Origin: Puccinia triticina
Lineage: Eukaryota > Basidiomycota > Pucciniomycetes > Pucciniales > Pucciniaceae
Assembly: GCF_026914185.1 (NCBI RefSeq)
Contig: NC_070568.1
Span: forward strand, 3,864,001 to 3,928,000
Length of the DNA stretch: 64,000 nt
Reading direction: 5' to 3'
Shown here: positions 21,639 to 34,174 of the stretch, one piece after another
Layout: each line of letters starts with the position of its first letter
Position numbering within the stretch: position 1 is the first letter of the stretch
Translations under genes and position numbers: made by a program
Notes under the pieces: generated by a model
Database searches by the model: none
Told to the model about the DNA's origin: nothing
What the model saw: the letters and a program-made list of their open reading frames with translations, nothing else

Positions 21639-23821
21639 GGGTGTTTCACCAGCTCACTGGAATTCCTGTACTCTTTATTGCAATTAGCTAACAGACATTG
21701 ATCTTTTACGAGTCAAAATCACAGTAAAAATCATGAGTGCGGTGTGAAACCCCCAGCTCCACTGAGGTTTCACAAGGCCTCACGGGTCATGTCACATGAC
21801 AGTGACTATAGTTCAGCCCGTCCCCCTTGCCCATCTACCCCGGCAGAGACTCCGACCCCATTCTCTCTCTGCTTGGGCTAGGTAAGCCTTCCCCTTTCTC
21901 CTTCTCTTCTCTTCTTCATGTACATAGACTAATGAGAGACTCCGACCCCATTCTCTCTCTGCTCGGGCTAGCCACGCAATCCAAGCTCCCCGACTGTTGG
22001 TTCTAGAACCTTTAGGCCTCCGAGCCCGCCCCACCGCGCCTCTCCAGCCTCCGAACAGTGAAGGGTCTCCCGACCCTTACATGCGGTAATTCTTTTGCCT
22101 GAAGAAATGGGTGAATGAGAAAGCTTACACAAGGGTCCCAGATTAATATTGTGTGGACCCCTAATGTGCCTCCACAAGTTGTACAGATCTTTCCTGCTGT
22201 AAACTTCTGTCTTTCCCTGCTTGAGACATCCACCACATTGCAATTGCCCATCCGGTAAATTGCGCACATGTTTATCAACCAAATCTTCACCTGAATGCAA
22301 AAAGAATTTAGTTATAGTTGCTCTTATCTGGGTTTGTGATTGCGTTTCTGAGATGATTTGTTGCCCCCAGTTTTACAGATCTTTTCTGTTTTACACTTTT
22401 GTCTTGCCCTCCTTGAGACATTCACAACATTGCAATTGCCCATCCAGTAACTCAAGCACATGCTTACCAACCAAATCTTCACTTGAATGCAAAAAGAAGT
22501 TCTTTCTAGTTGTTCCTATCTGGCTTTGTGATCACGTTTGTGAGATCTTGGAGGAAAATGAATGAGTCACTTAGCGTGAGGTGTGGCTTCTAATTCTGGG
22601 GTTTGGGTGACTGATCAGCTTCAGTTGCTTCAGCGGCTGAAGCGGAAATCAGAGTTAGTTTTAGTTACTCTTATTTGGTTTTATGATAAAGTTTCTGAGA
22701 ATATGGAGCAAAATGGATAAGTCACCTTTTTTTGCTGTTTATCTCCACTGGTTTTGCTGACTGGATAGCATTGGAAGTCTTTTGGGATGCAACAATATCC
22801 TCATGGCTGGGATAGGGGGAACAATGCCAGCTGCTTTGGATTGGATATCATTTACTAGGCATGGCATTTGAGGAGCTACTGTTAAAATGGTGGGCCCAAA
22901 ATTTCCCATGACTAGACTGATACAATATTGTGTAACAAAAATTGACTGTAGCTCCTCAACTGCCACACCAAGTAAATGGTATCCAATCTGCGGAAGCAGG
23001 GATTGTTCACCCCGGCTCAGCCATGAGGATATTGCTGCATCCCAACAGAATTCCAATGCTGCTCAGTCAGCAAGACCAGTGGGAGTGGTCCATTTTGCTC
23101 CATGTTATCAGACACTTTATCATAAAACCAAATAAGAGTAACTAAAACTAACTCTGATTTCCGCTTCAGCCGCTGAAACAACTGAAGCTGATCAGTCAGC
23201 CAAACTGCAGAATAAAAAGCCACACCTCATGCTAGGTGACTCATTCATTTTCCTCCAAGCTCTCACAAACGTGATCACAAACCCAGATAGAAACAACTAG
23301 AAAGAACTTCTTTTTGCATTCAAGTGAGGATTTGGTTGATAGGCATGTGATCGGGTTACTGAATGACACATTACAATGTCATGAATGTATCAAGGAGGGC
23401 AAGAAAAAAGTGCACAACAAAGATCTGTATAACTTGAGGCGGCAGATCATCTCAGAAATGTGATCACAAAACCAAATAAGGGCAACTAGAGCTAACTTCT
23501 TTTTTGCATTCAGGTGAAGATTTGGTTGATAAAAATCTGCTCAATTTAACGGATGGGCGATTGCAATGTGGTGAATCTCTCAAGCAGAGTGTGACAAAAG
23601 TGTACAAGAGGAAAGATCTGTACAACCTCAGGCGGCACATTAGGGGTCCACACAATATTGATCCGGGACCCTTGTGTAAGTTTTCTCATTCACCCAATTC
23701 TGCAGCCAAAAGAATTCTAGCACTCAAGTTTTTATTGTGTTTTTGAATTGTACCAGATGAATGCACGTTCCCTCATTGAGACAAAAAGTACAGGAATTTA
23801 AGTGACCTGGTGAAACACTGG
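21639..23821. mobile_element. Large inverted-repeat element carrying zinc-finger-like fragments
   Basis: The outermost inverted pair is GTGTTTCACCAG...TCACT...AATTCCTGTACT at 21639 and its reverse complement ending at 23821. Inner arms pair from about 22080-22890 with 22920-23740, centred near 22905. Within the arms, related coding-like segments occur on opposite strands: minus at about 22104-22297 and plus at about 23507-23700, plus two shorter copies near 22400 and 23300. The segments encode EDLVDK, then a C-x2-C and an H-x4-H spaced like a zinc finger, with RKDLYNL between. The second Cys is lost in the plus copy. No transposase and no clear target duplication were seen. Confidence 0.5.
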
Positions 23822-24796
23822 GCGACGTCCTTAGTCGCCTCCGCAGGCGTAAGCCAAGGAAAAACAATTCACAGGAGAAATGTATGTCCCTCTTCATCCA
23901 AAACCCCCCAGCACCTCTCACTCCTTGTCTGCCCTTTTGATTTTCAAGACCAATACCAGTACTACGCCAAGTGCCAGAAAGATTTTGACCGCAAGGATAG
24001 TTGGCATCATATTTGTTATATGTTCAAGAAACATCCGAGGTTGGAGTACCATTGGCGCTTGTGACACTGGAAATGGTGTCAACTTTCACCAGGCAGCACA
24101 ATCTGGCTGTTGGCCCCTTTAACACTTGTGTAAATTGAGGAGCTGGGAAAGCAGGGTAGGTGTAAATTGAGAGTTGAGGGTTGTGATTCTGATAAATAAG
24201 AAAATCAGGAGGATGTTAATACAATGGTCACAGCTTTTGATCATGAGCCTTCTTTCTAGACAGCACACCCTGAAACAGCAAAGATGGCGGATATATACGC
24301 ATGCAAGAAAAAAGCTATGAAATCATGCGCCTTGATGTTGTCACAGTTAGTCATTAATACCAAAGATAAACAGCGCGACAGTGACTGACTGACTCTAAAG
24401 AGAATTTGCACCAAGATCAGGTCTCAAAGCAGAATGAGAGCAATTGAAGTAAGACAAGGAAGAGAAGTTGGTTGTTGATGGGTGATGGTTTCAACTTCCA
24501 GGATGCAATTAAATAGACAGCAAATCCCCAACGCAAACTGAGAGGCACAGGAGCTAAGCAAAGAGAAGGATAGTCAAAGAAAGAAAAGGAAAGGAAGGTA
24601 AGGTAAAGGAAAGGATCACATGAGAAATGCAAGGAAAGGAAAGCGAAAGGAAGCAAAAGGAAAGTGAATAAAAGAAAAGGAAAGACAGGAAACAAATCTC
24701 AATCACATGAAAAGGAAAGTAAAGCAAAAAGGATAAAAGTGAAAGCAAAGGAACAAAGATAAGAGAACAGGATTAGTGCATCCCTCAGAGTCATGC
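23822..24796. other. Gene-free stretch with purine-rich run
   Basis: Positions 24560-24760 are a long AGGAAAGG-type purine run on the plus strand. The rest shows no supported gene. Confidence 0.5.
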
Positions 24797-25207
24797 TTAA
24801 GCACCACCAAGGGTGAAAGCGCTGCGCTGCAAAAAGCGCAGCGCAGCGTGAAGCGCAGCGGTTTTGGTGGCCGCTGCGCTGCGCTGAAAGTAGCGGCCGC
24901 GCCCGCTGCGCTACCGCTTTTTGGGTCTGGCAAGAAGCAGGGACCCGCTACTTTCAGCGGTAGCGCAGCGGAACCTTCGCTGCGCTACCGCTTTTTGAGC
25001 TGGCCGCGTAGCGCTCCCCCGCTGCCAGCCAAAAAAGCGCAGCGCAGCGCAAAGCGCAGCTTTTTTGGTGGACGCTGCGCGGCACTGAAAGGAGTGGCCC
25101 CGCCCGCTGCGCTACCGCTTTTTGGGCTGACCGCGCAGCGGTTCCCCGCTGCGCTGCGCTAAAAGACCGCTTTTTTGTAGCGCAGCGCAGCGTTTCAGCC
25201 TTGGCAC
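24797..25207. mobile_element. Foldback element built of GCGCAGCGC repeats
   Basis: The ends are CACCAAGGGTGAAAGCGCTG (left) and, inverted, CACCAAGGCTGAAACGCTGC (right). The body consists of GCAGCGC repeats in both orientations with TTTTTGG spacers, again a palindromic minisatellite. No coding capacity. Confidence 0.55.
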
Positions 25208-25506
25208 CACGTCACTTCGATCAAATTGCATCAGAACTACATATTCGTATTCCTGTAACCTACGTTCAACCATTGGGAGATTTCCCTTTGACTCTGTATG
25301 CAGAACCAGAGGGAATTCTTCCATTGTACGACTGACTTGAAAGGGACCGGGGGTGGAGCACTTGGGAAGCACCAGCACCCCAATACAAAACATATTTCAT
25401 TCCCAGTGGGAGGCTCATTGGCTGTTGCTTGTTTTACACTTCTTGAGTTAATTTTTGTTTTCAAAACTTTTTCTAGGGTCAGCTGGATGACCGTTCACCT
25501 TTTTGG

Positions 25507-25998
25507 GATTCAAGAGGGTCGGGTTGGCCCGTCGGTTACCTGCGACCCGTCGGGTCTAAGGCCGGTTTGGTTTGGCTTTGGCTTCAGAAACTGAAGCTGA
25601 CCCGGCCTGCTCAATTTCCGGGTCAGGCTTGGGCTGCTATTCTGAAGCTCGGGTTGACCCGCCGACTTGCAGACCCGTCTGAGAGACATAACCGGATACC
25701 CGATCGGCTATCGGGTCAGGTATCTGATCGGGTACAACTGACCCTTGTTGGATATCCGACTGTACAAGAGGCTGGAGCTTGGCATGTGTCAGTCTTGTGG
25801 ATGCAATATGAGGGATCTTCTTTCGAGGTATGGTTGAGGCTGGGGGCTGTGCAGTTCAAGACGGGTGGAATGGAGTCGAGATGCCCGAATTCCGAAATGG
25901 GAAACCGTTCAGATCTGCAGCGGCATTGCAATTTGCTGCGCCGGGTACCGGGTACACCGGTCTCATGCCGGCCTGGTACCCGACCCGACTTCTTGGAT
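25507..25998. mobile_element. Short TIR element of the GGTACCCG class
   Basis: Inverted ends ATTCAAGAGGGTCGGG (left) and ATCCAAGAAGTCGGG (right) enclose GGGTTGACCCG, ATACCCGATCGG and GGTACCGGGTAC motifs. The long plus frame across it is not convincing as a protein. No target duplication was defined. Confidence 0.4.
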
Positions 25999-26851
25999 CT
26001 ATGTAGCCTCTTTCATCCACTTCAATGGCGTCGACCAACTGGAAAGTCGAGCAACAAGCTGGACCATCCGTTGACACACAAAGACTTGCAGTGGAGTCCT
26101 CGGTCAGCACAAGCGGGACGGAAGCTGGACCTTCCCTTCAGATAGACCAGCCAGCAGCAAAATGTAACGGATGACTTTGATAACTTGTGAGTCATGCGCT
26201 GCTTTGCGCTAATGAAGGTAAGCCAGGATCCTTCGATCATGATCGAATCTCCTTGGCAGGATTGCTTCATTGTTAATCAATGACGTATTCATTTCTTCAT
26301 GATGTCATTGGTTCGGATTTTGTTTTGTTGACCTACTCTTTCCTTTGCGATTTGTCTTCCCTTCCTTCTTTCCTCTCTTTCTTTATCGCGATATTCTTTG
26401 TCATAAGTTCTCCTCAAAATCATAGTTATCGATTATCCTAAGAAATTAAGATTGTAACTCAGAAATCGATAAACTCTTATACTCATAAAACCTCATCAAC
26501 GTGACTCGGGAACTTCATAATCTTATATTTCCTAAGCTTATTAAACAAGCAATTGGCGAACTATCCTCTCGGATAGTTTCATAGCCAAATAGTGAACTGT
26601 TTAGTAGGCCAGGCCTCACACAAAACCCAAGGTTCGCAAGAGATGCGCACAGTATGTGTTTCAAAAACTGTGGACCCTTGTGCAATAGAGCTGAAACACT
26701 AGGCTACTTGGTGATTACTTCTCCACCTTACCTTTCTTCGTGGGCTGCTTCATGATTGGCTGTGTATCTGACGCATTTGAACTACGATCCATCACGTTCC
26801 AACCGAACCAATCAATCGCGTTGTTTTCTATAAAAACGCGTTGGTCTACAG

Positions 26852-27947
26852 CGCACGGGAGGACTACAAGCGCAAACAAGGTCTGGAGCTAAGACCTCAT
26901 AGCCTTACTAAGAAGATACGGGAACTCGATTTGTTTCCCGCCATCTGTAAAGAACTCAAACTAGAAGTGCAAGAGCGAGTGAAGGAAGTTGCGGAGTATG
27001 AAGAAAAATCAAAAAGATATCACGATCAAAGCTTTCTAAAACCACTCAATTGGCCGCTGACTCCTCAACTGCCGACTGAAATTGAGCACGCAGAGGCTTT
27101 TGGACATGTCAAAGAGACCTTCAGGACAGTCGATCATGGTCACCACAGGATTTTTGAAGCAAAGGAATGTCAAGTAGTTTGCTGGGTTGATTTCCTCAAG
27201 ATCTCTCTCATAAGCCCAAAGCTGCGAGCAAGGCTTGACTTCCTGTGCAATTTTGTTCATTTCTGCAAGGAATTCATCTTGCCAACAGCCTCCAAAGGTC
27301 GGCCCGATGGGGATTTCATGTCGGGCATAGGGTGGTCCCAGGACTTGACTTGGCTGAAGATTCTGGGTCAATACCGTAACCAAGAAGCCGTCGAAACAAA
27401 CCAAGAAGCCTTTGACAAGCTCATGGAAGGTTCTGAGAAGGCGGCGAAGACTCTCTGGGACACGTACTATGATTATGCAGGAGGATCTGCGGAGACCACT
27501 GAGAAATACACCAAGGACCACACTCCAAACCCAAACAACGACGATGCATTCAACGCAGCAGCAGCTAGTCTAGCTTTTCCTCGTGACAGCTTCTACGCTA
27601 GTCGGTTTTTGGACAAGGGCAATGGTCCTGAAGAGCCCGATTCCTTCGTAATGATAATCCCGACATTCAAATCCACTGGCAAGATCGCCTTGGCATCCGA
27701 AGGCCATCGAGTCGACAACAGCCAGTTAGTCTTCCCCGACGTCAAGATTGCAATCAAAATCCCACAAGACACTATTTGCTTGATCGGTATGAATGCTTGC
27801 AAAAACGTCCATGGAACTATGAAGGCCACCGAGCATGGTGATTCTACGAGATTGTTGCTCTGCATACAGGCCGCACCCCGGCTCAATTACACCATCAAGA
27901 AAAAACCAGAAGTCCCACCAAATAAAGAAACCAGTACTAGTTGTTGA
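26852..27947 (+). CDS. Hypothetical protein, tentatively TET/JBP-like dioxygenase family, 5' end missing
   Basis: A long open frame with protein-like codon use ends at TGA 27945-27947. The first codon of the maximal frame (26841) is TTG and no ATG occurs before about 27318. An acceptor-like CTACAG at 26846-26851 suggests an upstream exon, so the true start is unknown. The C-terminal part resembles the 2-oxoglutarate/Fe(II) dioxygenases of the TET/JBP group that are expanded in basidiomycetes: SFVMIIP, then NSQLVFPDV, then NVHGTM and STRLLLCIQ, matching the distal His and Arg region of that fold. If so it would oxidise 5-methylcytosine. However, where an H-x-D metal motif is expected (27600-27620) the sequence has FLD, so it may be inactive or the assignment may be wrong. 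No signal peptide or membrane segment is seen. Confidence 0.45.
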
Positions 27948-28844
27948 TTGATACGCTCCTGAGTGATTGACCATTGACCTCCTAATGAGGCCATGGTCGT
28001 ATTTGTTATCAGTATCACAATGCACTGTTCCAATTGAAATGTTGGCACTATGAGCTCAACCAGCTCTCATGTGACATGTCACAACTCATGTCAAAACTAA
28101 GATGAAAAGTAAGTATGGCTAATGAAGATGGATTTTCTACCCATTTGAGACCTTTGTGGTCTGGATAACACAGATAATGTATTAATTGAGTTGACTTGAC
28201 TTCTGGGGGAAAGGCCCTCAGTTACACCACATGGAACTGTGATCAACTCTGCCCTGTGTGGGAAAAGACCAGCACTTTGTTTTTTGAAATTTTTACACAT
28301 GCTGAAAGAAAGACTGACAGGCCTTGAACAGACTCATTCTTCATCCTGAGGAGCATATCCCAAGGCATTCAGGTGTTGGGTATTGTCTGTTGTTTTACAC
28401 CACCAGTCCAAGTAAATGCTCTGTTGACAATCTGCCTGAGCCCCCCCCCCCCCCAGGATTAGATCCAATAAGGTAACATGGCTATGTGCTTGTGTACATA
28501 GTCCATGGACTTGAGTGAGAAAACTGCTTATCAATTGATGTCAACTGCAAGCCATGCAGCATGTTGGGTACAGCTGATCTGTTGCCAAGGGCCATCAAAG
28601 AGACAGCCCTGCATTGGGGGGTCTGGGAGGGTAAACTAGGTTTACAGTGGCCATGACATCATGGCTCTACCATGGCTGATTGTCTAAGTCTTTGGTGGAA
28701 ATCAGTCTAAATCAATACCCACTTTTTGGACCTTGCAGACATACAGTTTGATGGCCAAGAGGTGTGAGTGCCAGCTCTGATTTCCCCTGTGCCAGCTTGC
28801 ATTTCCACCTCAGCTGGTTGCTGGACCCACTGATAGGAGTCAAA
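27948..28844. other. Gene-free stretch with poly-C run
   Basis: A run of C residues lies at about 28440-28455. No coding frame, repeat or RNA gene is supported. Confidence 0.5.
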
Positions 28845-28963
28845 TCATGAAACATTTTTGAAACATTTGTATACATGTCATGTACACTATACAGGATGGG
28901 TAACCAAAGATGTTAAACCTTCTTATTGTATCAACTGAACACCTTCAATGTCACCAAGGAAGA

Positions 28964-28970
28964 TATAAAA
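28964..28970 (+). promoter_or_regulatory. TATA box of the first secreted-protein gene
   Basis: TATAAAA lies about 156 bp before the ATG at 29126. The following CAGCACCTCTAAGCCAACC is conserved in the paralogue upstream region (45078-45098), where the box reads GATAAAA. Confidence 0.5.
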
Positions 28971-29125
28971 CAGCACCTCTAAGCCAACCCAGTTTTTCTT
29001 CCATTGAGATCCAAAAAAAGCCTTGTTCACAAGAAAGGAGATAAATTATCCTGAAATTTGAATATCTGGCTTGTTCACACAGATTACCACACTCCAGTAT
29101 TTTGCAGATAATTCTTCCTGATAAG

Positions 29126-31260
29126 ATGATTTTTCAATGCCAGCTGGTCATTGGATGTTTCATATCTGTTTCTTTTGGTACTTTTGAGCTCTCAGGAAAA
29201 GCAGAAGCTGAGATTCAAGGTCTTGTTGTTCAAGCAAATACTCCCAGCGGTAACAGAATTCTTATCTTCAACATAATTTCACATTGTTGTTGCCTATGCT
29301 GATTTTTTCTGCATTGCAATCCTTTTTCTCACCAAAAATTTCTTAGCTGTTCCCAGGGGGGATGGATTTAAAAAAGAAAAGTTCACAATGTCAATTTCTA
29401 GGGGCTTTGATGGCACAACCAACAGCATAGATACCAAGTTATATTGGGAAAACAGGTTAAGCCATAAGAATGGGAGGCCAAAAAAGGATAAAAGAAGTTA
29501 GTTGAATCTATTCTGAATAAGGAAATCTTTGGATTGAAGTGGATTAAATAGATTGATTGGTCTATTTAAATTTTTATAGAAGGTGATATCATGAATAAAA
29601 AAATAAGAAAAAAGAAAGGCAAGCTTCCATTTCAATTTCTTTAATTTGTTCCACTTGAATTACTAACCAATGAATTATCAATCAACCACCTGGAGCTTTA
29701 GGGGAGCTGAGGTGGCTTCAAGAAGAGTTTAAAGTGCTTGAGGGTTTGCATGAATCTGTTTTTCCTCAATACTTGGACATGAAGCCTGACTTTGCAGGAT
29801 TTCTGGAAAAATACCACAATATTTATTTACCAATTTTCAAGAAACTTATGCTCTGTTATATATTGGAAGTTGATCCAACATTTTCTACCATGGAACACTT
29901 AATAGAATTGCTTGCACAAGGCCAGGAAGAAAATGTATTCCTGAAAAAATTGCCTGATGGTGTCTTTTCAGTGGTTGCAAAACACACATCAATGAGGAAA
30001 CATAGTGCTTCATTTCTGAATGAGATCAAAGAAATATTCAACTATGGAAGGATTGAAAATAAACATTCAATTTTTTGGAGAGAATACAATTCATCTCAGC
30101 CTTACCTCCTCAAAGCAATTGATCTTTTGTACAAGTATGAATTTTGCAACAAGGAAGATCTCAGTAGTTTGTTAGAAGAAGATCAAATTCTATGGTCTTT
30201 AACCGTTACAAGGATTGGAAATATCTGTAAGGTCCTCCAAAGATATAAATTGTCATATTCTGGCACAGATCCAACTGAAAGCTGGTTTTGGGGATCAGAT
30301 TTCCAGTTCCTTGAGGGTGAGTGTTATGAAAAATGTTTGGAAGTTGATATTGATGCTCATGGGAAATCTATTACTTTTTTTAAGTAATAAAAAAAAGGTC
30401 TCAGAAACAGTGATAAAGATAGGATCAATCTGAATTTCTACAGTTTCAACTTTGATTATAGTTATCATTGCTATAGAGATTCACAAAGTATTCAAACAAT
30501 TAAGAAATTGCCCAGCTTCTACTTCTCATTTTTAAACTACCGTACAGGTAACATATACAGCAATCAACTCAAAGCTACTCATCATTCAACGGTAATGATG
30601 GGAAAGAACAATGGAAGCCTCAATCTTTTGCAAAAAACCTCAATCAATGAAAATCAATTTCAATTTGAGGTTAAAGTGAAGCATCTGATCATTCTTCTTT
30701 TAAAAATTTGCCCAGAAATGAATTTACCATTGGAAGTTGAACGCCAGAGCAAACATTGGTACACACAACTCCTGACTTATGATATTTGTGAAATGTTGAA
30801 TTTCATTGAAAGCAAGATTTCCCAAGGGATTATCAGAAATACCTTGAAAAAATATAAACACAATATTTTTAAGGAATTGAGAGATTTTCCTGACATAGAG
30901 AAACAATTTATCCAAAATAATTTTGAGCACAAATTCAAGATGCTTTTCATTGCTGAACGTATCCGTGGAATTAAACAATCTGTGAATTCTATATCTGAAG
31001 AAGAATACAACAGATTCAAGCACCGCCTGCGGAGAAATCCATCTGACATCAAATCATTCTACAAAAACCAATATGATCTATTATCAAAGATGACTGCAGA
31101 GTATGAGGTAGTTCAAAAAAGCCTCACAAGTAAAATCCAGGACAAGACAAAAAACATAATCACCAAAAATCAGGAGCTGAAAAGAATTAGTTGTTGCTCA
31201 ATAAATTTCCATGAGGAGATTCTAGAATTGATCACCTATCTGGAGGCCAAGATGAGGTGA
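29126..31260 (+). CDS. Putative secreted protein, paralogue 1 (583 aa)
   Basis: Four exons fit in phase: 29126-29249, 29347-29496, 29702-30316 and 30398-31260. Exon 1 encodes a hydrophobic N-terminus, MIFQCQLVIGCFISVSFG, that looks like a signal peptide. The mature protein begins near TFELSG and shows no later membrane segment. The rest is charged and helical, ending in a Lys/Glu-rich region (SISEEEYNRFKHRLRRNP) and EAKMR. Introns use GT/AG; intron 3 has a donor GTGAGT and intron 2 a TACTAAC branch point at about 29660. Exons 1-3 have exactly the same lengths as in the copy at 45226, which supports the model. No known domain was recognised. A secreted, lineage-specific, duplicated protein in a plant-parasitic fungus is a candidate effector, but that is inference. 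Confidence 0.75.
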
Positions 31261-31545
31261 GGCAGAGGAATATCAGGAGCAAGGGAAATATAAACCATAG
31301 AACTACCAATCCATTCAATTGATCAAGGGGTTGAACAATTTTTTAGATTGCATGTATGACTCAACTGCTGGAAGTCTTGCACTTTTCCATTATTTCTGAC
31401 CAATTATGAATCAGTTCCACTCTCTGATCATAGTTTGTAGCTTTCAGGATTGTTTCTCTTGTTTTTTTAACTTTCTATATGCTAGATAGCTCTCAGTTAG
31501 CTTTCACAATAGCTTCACAAATCTTTTACTATACATGTGTAAGCA
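31261..31545. other. Downstream flank of the secreted-protein gene
   Basis: The first 80 bp after the stop still resemble the flank of the paralogue (CATTCAATTGATCAAG shared). Nothing else is supported. Confidence 0.4.
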
Positions 31546-31963
31546 GCAGCAACAATGGGAATTTACTTTATCCGTAACAAAAAGTAACGGATAACGTAAC
31601 TGATTTGGTGCCGTTATTGTTGCGCTAACGGCAGCGTTGATTTAGTTACGTTATTTTTTGTCTTTTTTTCTGTTTTATTAGACCCGTTACGTTATCCCCC
31701 GCAATCTGAGGAGGATAACGTGCGGATAACGCGGTTTTTTTGCCAATTTTACGGTGCTTTTACGCCAGATAACGCGGTTAGCGCGTTATCGGCGTTATTT
31801 TTTGTGGCATCAAGGCGGAAAGTCCCCTCTGTTACATTATCCAAACAAGCGCAGGAACGTTTCACCAGATAACAATAACACGTTATCTGGTAACAGTGGG
31901 AAGTTACGTTACAAAAATCCCGCTGGATAACGTAACATAAGTAACTTCCCATTGTTGGCAGCA
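31546..31963. mobile_element. MITE rich in GTTATC motifs, copy 1
   Basis: Terminal inverted repeats of the AACAATGGGAA type start at 31551 and, inverted, end at about 31958, each followed inwards by a TACTT/GTTAC-rich segment. The interior is full of GTTATCC, GATAACG and TAACGCGG motifs in both directions. There is no coding capacity. A related copy lies at 36332. Confidence 0.55.
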
Positions 31964-32449
31964 GTAGAGCTTTGGGGACTCCTGTTCTGATACTTCCATG
32001 CATCATGTCTGCTGTCCCCAGGTATGAAATTCATTGTTTCCTTTCTCTTTATATTTTTTCTCCTTTCCTCTCTCTGTAATCATTTCTGTTCATTCTTGTC
32101 AGCTGGCAAGTAAAACCTTTCTACCCCTTAGATAGTTGTATCATTCTTTACTACACCATCTGCACTCATACCAAGTTTCACTTTCATTCCCCTTGTTATT
32201 AACATGTGCTTTATGCTTCTATCTAGTGACACTTGTATGATAGAGCTTACAAGTTGTACTCACTGGATTCTATAGTTCCTCAGACTTTCAAAAGAGACGA
32301 AAATAACAATGTCATTTTATTTACTCATTCCTCTTTATTTGAAGATACATCAACATATCACTGCTTCAGATAGCCAGATCCCTTCATATCAACAAATCAC
32401 TGTCCGGATCTCTAAGCCTGAACTTCTCAAAACTTATCAACAGTTGGCC
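31964..32449. other. Gene-free stretch
   Basis: T/C-rich and A/T-rich sequence, with short frames only. Confidence 0.5.
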
Positions 32450-33498
32450 CACTACAAACATTTATTATTTTGCCCAACAAAAAATAAAAGTCAACATGAA
32501 AAAAATGAAACCAAAATTTCACTCAGGGGAACAAACTGAGCATGCTGAGCCAAAAAAATAAAATGTCCTAAACTGAGCAAAAATCATTGGACAATGTTTT
32601 GGGATGGTTTTTTTTCACAGGCCTGGAGCGGGCTTGAGCAGGCCTTGGGTGGGCCTGAGACGGGCCTGGCCCAAAAGCACATTGGGTCAGTATTAAAGGA
32701 GTTTTTCCCTGCCCTCAGAGCTTCTGGGGCTTGTGATGGGCCCAAAATCTCAGCATGGGCTTTTGGTGGTCTAGAAGTATCAACCCGCGCCACTGAATAG
32801 CCCATGGGCCTTTGAATTCCCAGAAAGCCCACCATGAGCCCCCACATAGCTAATGGGCTCTTGGTGGCGCATGTAGATCCCTATGGGCCAATAGATACTT
32901 CTATCATGGGATCCCATGGGCCTTTTGCTTCCTTTCTGGGCCACAAAAAGCCCATGGGGAGCTTTTTGGACCACCAAAAGCCCATGAGGATATCTGTTGG
33001 CCCATGGAGATCTTCATGGGCCACCAAAAGCCCATGAGGGTATCTGTTGGCCCATGGAGATCTTCATGGGCTACCAAGAGCCCATTAGCTATGTGGGGGC
33101 TCATGGTGGGCTTTCTGGGAATTCAAAGGCCCATGGGCTATTCAGTGGCCCAGGTTGATACTTCTAGACCACCAAAAGCCCAAGTTGAGAATTTGGGCCC
33201 ATCAAAAGCCCCAGAAGCTCCCAGGGCAAGGCAAAACTCCTTTAATACTGACCCAATGTGCTTTTGGGCCAGGCCCGTCTCAGGCCCACCCAAGGCCTGC
33301 TCAAGCTCGCTTCAGGCCCGCCAGGCGCGTGAAAAAAAAACCATCCCAAAACATTGTCCAATTATTTTTGCTCAGTTTGGGACATTTTATTTTTTTGGCT
33401 CAGCATGCTCAGTTTGTTCCCCTGAGTGAAATTTTGGTTTCATTTTTTTCATGTTGACTTTTATCTTTTTTTTGGAAAAATAATAAATGTTTGTAGTG
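32450..33498. mobile_element. CACTA-type foldback element
   Basis: The element starts CACTACAAACATTTATT and ends in its exact inverted copy, so the termini have the CACTA signature. The inverted arms extend almost to the centre (about 32975) and the middle consists of GGCCCATGGG-type palindromic repeats spaced by AGATCTTCATGGGC blocks. No transposase. Flanking trinucleotides (GCC left, AGC right) do not match, so no target duplication is visible. Confidence 0.6.
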
Positions 33499-34174
33499 AG
33501 CTATCGAAGGCCTCTAGAGACTTGGGAGATATCTGGACAAGAACGGTGGGATGTGCCGAGTTGATATTGGCGGCAGAGGGGAATTGGTCGCAGGTGTTTT
33601 TAGATTGAAAGCCACAAAGGCCGGTTGTATCAGGCAAGGCAAATTGACAAAGAGGGAGTCGGCAAGACTCCCTGCCGGATTGGCTCCTTGTGGATTGCCG
33701 TGGCACTGGCTTGGGTTGATAGGCTTCAGGGGTGAGTGGCATACATGCAAGCAAGGAATTGCTGTACGTAACTATGCAGCCATTGCCTGGCAACGTTCAC
33801 GCTTGTGGCTTTCTGGCCAAGGCAACAATACAGTGCTCTGAAATCATGACCTCTTGATATATAGGGCGGCATCTCCTGCACCCAGGTTTACGCCCCAGGT
33901 GATCCTCCCTGCTCTTGCATTTGCAGAGCACTGGTGGTGATCCTCCCCCTCCCCAATTACACTTGCAATTGGCTGAGGGGTTTCCAGCACCAACTTTTGC
34001 CCCATGCACTTGCGCCAGAGCGGTTTAACACCGGTCTCTTTTCACCTGTGGCATGTCACAGGCTGGGAGTTTGTTAAATCCTTTGCTTTTTTTGTACATA
34101 AATATATAATTAGTCAATTATGATTTGTATTTTGTTTGTTTGAATTTATTTTGTATTTTATTTTTATTTTTTTT
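33499..34174. other. Gene-free stretch
   Basis: Short frames on both strands but no splice-consistent gene; ends in a T-rich run before the next foldback. Confidence 0.4.

Noticed and set aside
25567..26145. A 192-codon plus-strand gene
   Set aside because: It spans a TIR element with GGTACCC motifs and codon use is not protein-like.
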